DNA from: Labrys wisconsinensis
Lineage (GTDB): Bacteria > Pseudomonadota > Alphaproteobacteria > Rhizobiales > Labraceae
Assembly (NCBI RefSeq): GCF_030814995.1
Contig: NZ_JAUSVX010000015.1
Coordinates: 1-64,000 of the forward strand
DNA: 64,000 bases
Direction: 5' to 3'
The notes below the pieces were generated by a model. The model had not been told where the DNA came from. It did not search any database and saw only the letters and a list, made by a program, of their open reading frames with translations. Shown here piece after piece: positions 59,894 through 64,000 of this stretch; within the stretch, counting starts at the first letter, position 1, and every line of letters begins with the position of its first letter. The translations under genes and the position numbers were made by a program.

Positions 59894-60723
59894 GCCGCTG
59901 GCGCCTCGCCTATCATGCCAATTGCTGGGGGCCGCTCGGCGGCAACGCCGTCGGCGTCACCTCGATCACGCAGCTCACCTACCGGACCTTCGGCGACATG
60001 GCGCGGGCCGCCCGCGAGATCGCCGCCGCCGGCTACGAGGGCATCGAGCTGTTCGACGGCAACCTGCTCGACGGCGAGGGCGACGGCTTTCGCGATCTCC
60101 GCACCGCCCTGGAGGCGACGGGCCTGAGGCTCGTCTCGACCTATAGCGGCGCCAATTTCGTCTTCGGCGAGATCTTGGAGGAGGAGCTCGCCCGCATCGA
60201 GCGTGCGGCCCGGGCCGCGGCCGCGCTCGGGGCCGAGCACCTCGTGGTCGGCGGCGGCGCCAAGCGGGCGAGGGGCCTGGCGGGCGGAGATTTCGACGCG
60301 CTCGCCCGCGGGCTCGACCGCGTGGTGGCGCTCGCCCGCGCGCATGGGCTGAACGCCCATTATCATCCGCATCTCTCCACCATCGTCGAGAGGCCGGACG
60401 AGGTCCGCCGCATCTTCGGCAAGACCGGTATCGGCTTCTGCCCGGACACGGCGCATCTTGCCGCCGCCGGCGGCGTGCCGGCAGAGATGGTGCGCGAGCA
60501 CGCCGGCCGGATCTCCTATGTCCATCTCAAGGGCTGGCGGCGCGATCCCTTCGCCTTCACCCCGGTCGACGAAGGCGACTGCGACAACGCCGCCGTGCTG
60601 CAGGCGCTCGCCGAGATCGGCTATCGCGGCTGGATCACCAACGAGCTCGACAGCTGGCCCGACCCGGCCGAGGGCGCGCGCCGCGGCCACGCCTTCGTCA
60701 AGGCGCGCATGCCTGCGGACTGA
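59890..60723 (+). CDS. Sugar phosphate isomerase/epimerase (AP-endonuclease-2-like TIM barrel)
   Basis: A 277-residue xylose-isomerase-like TIM barrel. It has YEGIELFDGN, the metal-ligand region with YHPH (about residues 157-160), GFCPDTAHLA and VHLKGWR, and a closing ITNELDSWPD carrying a likely metal-binding Glu. Similar enzymes isomerise or epimerise keto-sugars or inosose (IolE-like). Coupled by ATGA overlap to the GMC gene, it presumably processes the oxidised sugar. Confidence 0.83.
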   Translation: MSRWRLAYHANCWGPLGGNAVGVTSITQLTYRTFGDMARAAREIAAAGYEGIELFDGNLLDGEGDGFRDLRTALEATGLRLVSTYSGANFVFGEILEEELARIERAARAAAALGAEHLVVGGGAKRARGLAGGDFDALARGLDRVVALARAHGLNAHYHPHLSTIVERPDEVRRIFGKTGIGFCPDTAHLAAAGGVPAEMVREHAGRISYVHLKGWRRDPFAFTPVDEGDCDNAAVLQALAEIGYRGWITNELDSWPDPAEGARRGHAFVKARMPAD

Positions 60724-60767
60724 ACCGGCCGTCCGGCCGCAACAACGAACGAAACTGGGAGGAAACA

Positions 60768-61886
60768 ATGCGCATGTCACGTCTGCTGCTATCTTCGGCC
60801 CTGGCCCTCGGGCTCGCCGCCATCATGGCTCCGGCTGAGGCCGCCGACCCCAAGGCCGCCTTGGCCAGCCTGCAATCGTCGGTCCTCAGCCTCGGGCCGA
60901 ACGGCGAGAAGCCGGAATCCGCCGCCGTCGTGCAGCTCACCGACGACGAGCTCGCCAAGATCAAGGCGATGAAGGCCAAGGCCGCGATCGTCATGCATTA
61001 TGCCGGCAATGACTGGTCGCAGGCGCAGATCGACGGCCTCAAGACGCAGTTCGGCGCGATGGGCATCGAGGTGGTCGCCGTCACCGATGCCGGCTTCAAG
61101 CCGGACAAGCAGGTCGCCGACATCGAGACCGTGATGGCGCAGAAGCCGAACGTCATCGTCTCGATCCCGACCGACCCGGTCGCCACCGCCAATGCCTACA
61201 AGACCGCGGCCGATGCCGGGGTCAAGCTCGTGTTCATGGACAACGTGCCCAGGGGGATGCAGGCCGGCAAGGACTATGTCAGCGTCGTCTCGGCCGACAA
61301 TTATGGCAACGGCGTCGCGGCGGCCCACCTGATGGCGCAGGCCCTCGGCGGCAAGGGCCAGATCGGCATCGTCTATCACGCGGCCGACTTCTTCGTGACG
61401 CGCCAGCGCTACGACGCCTTCAAGAAGACCATCACCGAGAGCTATCCCGAGATCAAGATCGTGGCCGAGCAGGGCATCGGCGGCCCGGACTTTTCCGGCG
61501 ACGCGGAGAAGGCGGCCTCCGCCATCCTGGTGTCGAATGCCGGCGTGAAAGGCATCTGGGCCGTGTGGGACGTTCCGGCCGAGGGCGTGATCTCCGCCGC
61601 CCGCACCGCCGGGCGCGACGACCTCGTGATCACCACCTGCGACCTCGGCGAGAACGTCGCCATCGACATGGCCTCCGGCGGCTTCGTCAAGGGCCTCGGC
61701 GCCCAGCGTCCCTATGACCAGGGCGTGACCGAGGCCAAGCTCGCCGGCTACGGCCTTCTCGGCAAGGCGGCCCCGGCCTATGTGGCGCTGCCGGCGCTCC
61801 CGGTCTCCAAGGACAACCTCGCCGATGCCTGGCAGGCGGTCTATCACAAGCCGGTGACCGACAAGATCAAGCGCAGCATGGATTGA
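60768..61886 (+). CDS. Sugar ABC transporter substrate-binding protein
   Basis: A 372-residue periplasmic type I binding protein with a signal peptide (about 1-25, ending PAEAADPK). Two Rossmann-like lobes: MHYAGNDWSQAQIDGL and VSADNYGNGVAAAHL in the ligand region. It captures the sugar (identity unknown) for the ABC transporter encoded next. GGGAGGAAACA precedes the ATG. It is paralogous to the signal-less protein at 54848-55897. Confidence 0.9.
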   Translation: MRMSRLLLSSALALGLAAIMAPAEAADPKAALASLQSSVLSLGPNGEKPESAAVVQLTDDELAKIKAMKAKAAIVMHYAGNDWSQAQIDGLKTQFGAMGIEVVAVTDAGFKPDKQVADIETVMAQKPNVIVSIPTDPVATANAYKTAADAGVKLVFMDNVPRGMQAGKDYVSVVSADNYGNGVAAAHLMAQALGGKGQIGIVYHAADFFVTRQRYDAFKKTITESYPEIKIVAEQGIGGPDFSGDAEKAASAILVSNAGVKGIWAVWDVPAEGVISAARTAGRDDLVITTCDLGENVAIDMASGGFVKGLGAQRPYDQGVTEAKLAGYGLLGKAAPAYVALPALPVSKDNLADAWQAVYHKPVTDKIKRSMD

Positions 61887-61960
61887 GAGGGCGGGGCATG
61901 GCCGGGCGAACCGTGCAGGACGGGCCGCCCGGACCTCCCGATGCATGATCCAGGGGACCG

Positions 61961-63544
61961 ATGAGCGACACCGAGAGCGGCACGGTCGCGGCTTCCGATG
62001 CGAGCCTCGCCGTGCGCATGGCCGGCGTGTCCAAGCAGTTCGGCGGCGTGCGCGCGCTGGAGAGCGTCGACTTCGCCGTCCGCTTCGGCGAGATCCATGC
62101 GCTGCTGGGCGAGAACGGCGCGGGGAAGTCGACGATCCTCAAGATCCTGAGCGGCGTCCAGGCTCCCTCGGCCGGCACGGTGGAGATCGCCGGCTTGGCC
62201 GTGACCGACTTCACGCCCCGGGCGGCGCAGGCCGCCGGCGTGACCATGATCTTCCAGGAGACCAGCCTGGTGCCGACGCTCACCGTCGCGCAGAACATCT
62301 TCCTGACGCGGGAGGTCAAGGTCCACGGCCTGATCGACGACCGGGCGGCGGCGGCCAAGGCCCGGGACCTGTTCGCCGAGCTCGGCGTCGACATCGACCC
62401 GAACGCCGCGGTCGGCGAGCTCGGAGCCGGGCAGCGCCAGCTCACCGAGATCGTCAAGGCCTGGTCGCAGAACCCGCGCGTGCTCATCCTCGACGAGCCG
62501 ACCTCGGCCCTGTCCGGCAACGAGGTGGAGCGGCTGTTCGCGCATGTGCGCCGCCTGAAGAGCCAGGGCCTCGCCATCATCTACGTCTCCCATCGCATGG
62601 ACGAGATCTTCCGCCTGGCTGACCGCGCCACCATCCTGCGCGATGGCCGCCATGTCAGCACCGGCGCCATCGCCGGGATGACACTGGAAGGGATGATCGC
62701 CGACATCGTCGGCCGGCGCTCGCGCGGCTTCTCCGACGTCGCCCGGCACAAGGCCGAGATCGGCGAGGCCATCCTGGAAGCGCGCGGCCTGTCGGGCCGG
62801 CACAAGCCGCGCGACGTCGATCTCGTGCTGCGCCGCGGCGAGGTGGTCGGCATTGCCGGCCTGCTCGGCAGCGGCCGCTCCTCGCTCGCCCGGCTCCTCG
62901 CCGGCATCGAGCCGATCACCGCCGGCGAGATCCGCGTCCGCGGCCGGCCGATCGCCATCGCCAGCCCCCGGGACGCCATCGCCGCCGGCATCGCCCTGGT
63001 TCCCGAGGACCGCGGCCGCCAGGGCTTCGTCGCCGCCCATTCCATCACCAGCAACGTCGCCCTGCCCAACCTCGACCGTCTGTCCGACGCGGGGTGGGTC
63101 TCCGCCCGCCGCACCAACCGCCTGGTCGACGACGCCATCCAGCGCCTGCGCATCCGCACCCCGTCGCGCGACAACCCCGTGCGCAACCTCTCCGGCGGCA
63201 ATGCCCAGAAGGTGGTGATCGCCAAATGGCTCGCCGCCGGGCTCGACGTGCTGGTGCTGGACGAGCCGACGGCCGGCATCGACATCGGCTCCAAGGCGGA
63301 GATCGTCACGCTGGTTCGCGAGCTCGCGCGCCAGGGCAAGGCCATCCTCGTGCTCTCCTCGGAGCTGCAGGAGCTGCTGGCGGCCTGCGACCGCATCCTG
63401 GTGATGTCGGAGGGGCGCATCGTGCGCGAGATCGCGCGGGACGAGCTCGACGACCCGGCGGAGTCCGCCGGGGGCGACGCCCTGCATCAGGCCGAGCAGC
63501 GGCTGCAGAAGGCGGTACAGCAAGCCAGAGGACATGCCGTTTGA
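61961..63544 (+). CDS. Sugar ABC transporter ATP-binding protein (two ABC domains)
   Basis: A 527-residue duplicated ATPase of the ribose/xylose (CUT2) type. N-terminal domain: Walker A GENGAGKS, signature region LGAGQRQL, Walker B ILDEPTSAL. The C-terminal domain has the usual degenerate Walker A (GLLGSGRSSL), LSGGNAQK and VLDEPTAGIDIG. It shares its stop with the start of the permease gene (TGATG), so translation is coupled. Energises uptake of the sugar bound by the preceding protein. Confidence 0.92.
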   Translation: MSDTESGTVAASDASLAVRMAGVSKQFGGVRALESVDFAVRFGEIHALLGENGAGKSTILKILSGVQAPSAGTVEIAGLAVTDFTPRAAQAAGVTMIFQETSLVPTLTVAQNIFLTREVKVHGLIDDRAAAAKARDLFAELGVDIDPNAAVGELGAGQRQLTEIVKAWSQNPRVLILDEPTSALSGNEVERLFAHVRRLKSQGLAIIYVSHRMDEIFRLADRATILRDGRHVSTGAIAGMTLEGMIADIVGRRSRGFSDVARHKAEIGEAILEARGLSGRHKPRDVDLVLRRGEVVGIAGLLGSGRSSLARLLAGIEPITAGEIRVRGRPIAIASPRDAIAAGIALVPEDRGRQGFVAAHSITSNVALPNLDRLSDAGWVSARRTNRLVDDAIQRLRIRTPSRDNPVRNLSGGNAQKVVIAKWLAAGLDVLVLDEPTAGIDIGSKAEIVTLVRELARQGKAILVLSSELQELLAACDRILVMSEGRIVREIARDELDDPAESAGGDALHQAEQRLQKAVQQARGHAV

Positions 63545-64000
63545 TGAGCGACCAGGCCGTTCCCAGTCCCGCCCGCCGCCTCCTCGCCAACTGGCGGCAG
63601 TACATCATCTATATCGGCTTTGCCGCCATCTTCGTGGTGTTCGCGGTGACGCTGGGCGAACGCGGCTTTCTCGATCCCAACAACCTGCTCAACATCGTGC
63701 GGCAGACCGCGATCATCGCCGTCATGGCCGTGTCCATGACCTTCGTGCTGAGCGCCGCCGAGATCGACCTGTCGGTCGGGGCCGTCGCCGGCCTCGCCTC
63801 GGTGGCGACCGCCATGGGCATCGACCATGGCGGGCTCGCCGGCGGCGTCCTGGCCGGACTTGCCACCGGCCTCATCGTCGGCAGCATCAACGGGGCGCTG
63901 ACCACCATCGTCGGCATCCCCTCCTTCCTGACCACGCTCGCCATGATGGGCATCGCCCGCGGCACCGCGATGTGGATCAGCGGCACCGCGGCGATCCCGA
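63544..64000 (+). CDS. Sugar ABC transporter permease (partial)
   Basis: The first 152 residues of a CUT2-type permease; the gene runs off the window edge. Visible are a cytoplasmic N-terminus, a first membrane helix (IYIGFAAIFVVFAVTL), IVRQTAIIAVMAVSMTFVLSAAEIDLSVGAVAGL (a hallmark of RbsC/XylH permeases), and GSINGALTTIVGIPSFLTTLA. The ATG overlaps the stop of the ATPase gene. Confidence 0.9.
   Translation, partial: MSDQAVPSPARRLLANWRQYIIYIGFAAIFVVFAVTLGERGFLDPNNLLNIVRQTAIIAVMAVSMTFVLSAAEIDLSVGAVAGLASVATAMGIDHGGLAGGVLAGLATGLIVGSINGALTTIVGIPSFLTTLAMMGIARGTAMWISGTAAIP

Overview
The window is a GC-rich (about two-thirds G+C by eye), densely coded stretch of an alphaproteobacterial chromosome. 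Several things point to the Hyphomicrobiales (Rhizobiales): the outer-membrane barrel protein beginning PFSWTGFYVG, a ClpS2-type adaptor, a DUF1127 gene beside a LysR regulator, a Zur-type box before a zinc ABC transporter, and carbohydrate ABC systems with ROK and SorC regulators. The genus cannot be fixed from sequence alone. The window opens with a C homopolymer that looks like an assembly edge and ends inside an ABC permease gene. No rRNA, tRNA or CRISPR array was recognised.

Layout. 0.2-6.4 kb: argS, a DUF1236-like exported protein, an unusual NhaA-family antiporter, a histone-deacetylase-family amidohydrolase and an Omp25-like porin. 6.4-12.8 kb: a TetR/oxidoreductase pair, a membrane diguanylate cyclase, and an operon of a TrpRS of the auxiliary type with an aromatic amino-acid decarboxylase. 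13-20.4 kb: DedA, Pr6Pr, ankyrin, VOC, DUF1127/LysR, a DHA2 exporter and a hypothetical protein. 20.4-23 kb: a zinc ABC operon behind a Zur-like box. 23-30.5 kb: a compact five-gene operon (SWIM, DUF5691, MoxR AAA+, DUF5682, VWA) that matches the YehL-type MoxR module. 30.7-37.1 kb: clpS2, then an accessory region with an AT-rich gap, a serine-recombinase homologue lacking its catalytic serine, and a tandemly duplicated TPR/caspase-like gene of which one copy has lost its caspase domain, followed by an exported VWA protein. 37.1-40.5 kb: TetR, a small membrane protein, a glycosyltransferase, a hypothetical protein, and a MITE-like element.

40.5-47 kb is a catabolic locus. A lactonase, a hydroxyacid-oxoacid transhydrogenase and an SDR enzyme sit with a SorC regulator on the minus strand, and a D-2-hydroxyglutarate-dehydrogenase-like flavoprotein with an FCD-GntR regulator diverges from them. 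Together they form a plausible gamma-butyrolactone/4-hydroxybutyrate route with 2-oxoglutarate recycling. 47-54.4 kb: a MmyB-type regulator and MFS pair, metA (acetyl-CoA type by residue Glu111) behind a compact SAM-I-like leader, an MDR/LysR pair, and a flotillin-like SPFH protein. 54.8-64 kb: a ROK regulator translationally coupled to a periplasmic-binding-protein homologue with no signal peptide, divergent from a sugar-oxidation and import operon (gluconate-2-dehydrogenase subunit 3, GMC oxidoreductase, TIM-barrel isomerase, exported binding protein, double ATPase, permease).

The strongest leads are the YehL-type module, the compact SAM-I-like leader of metA, the NhaA homologue lacking two key transport residues, the HOT/D2HGDH lactone pathway, and the caspase/recombinase duplication.
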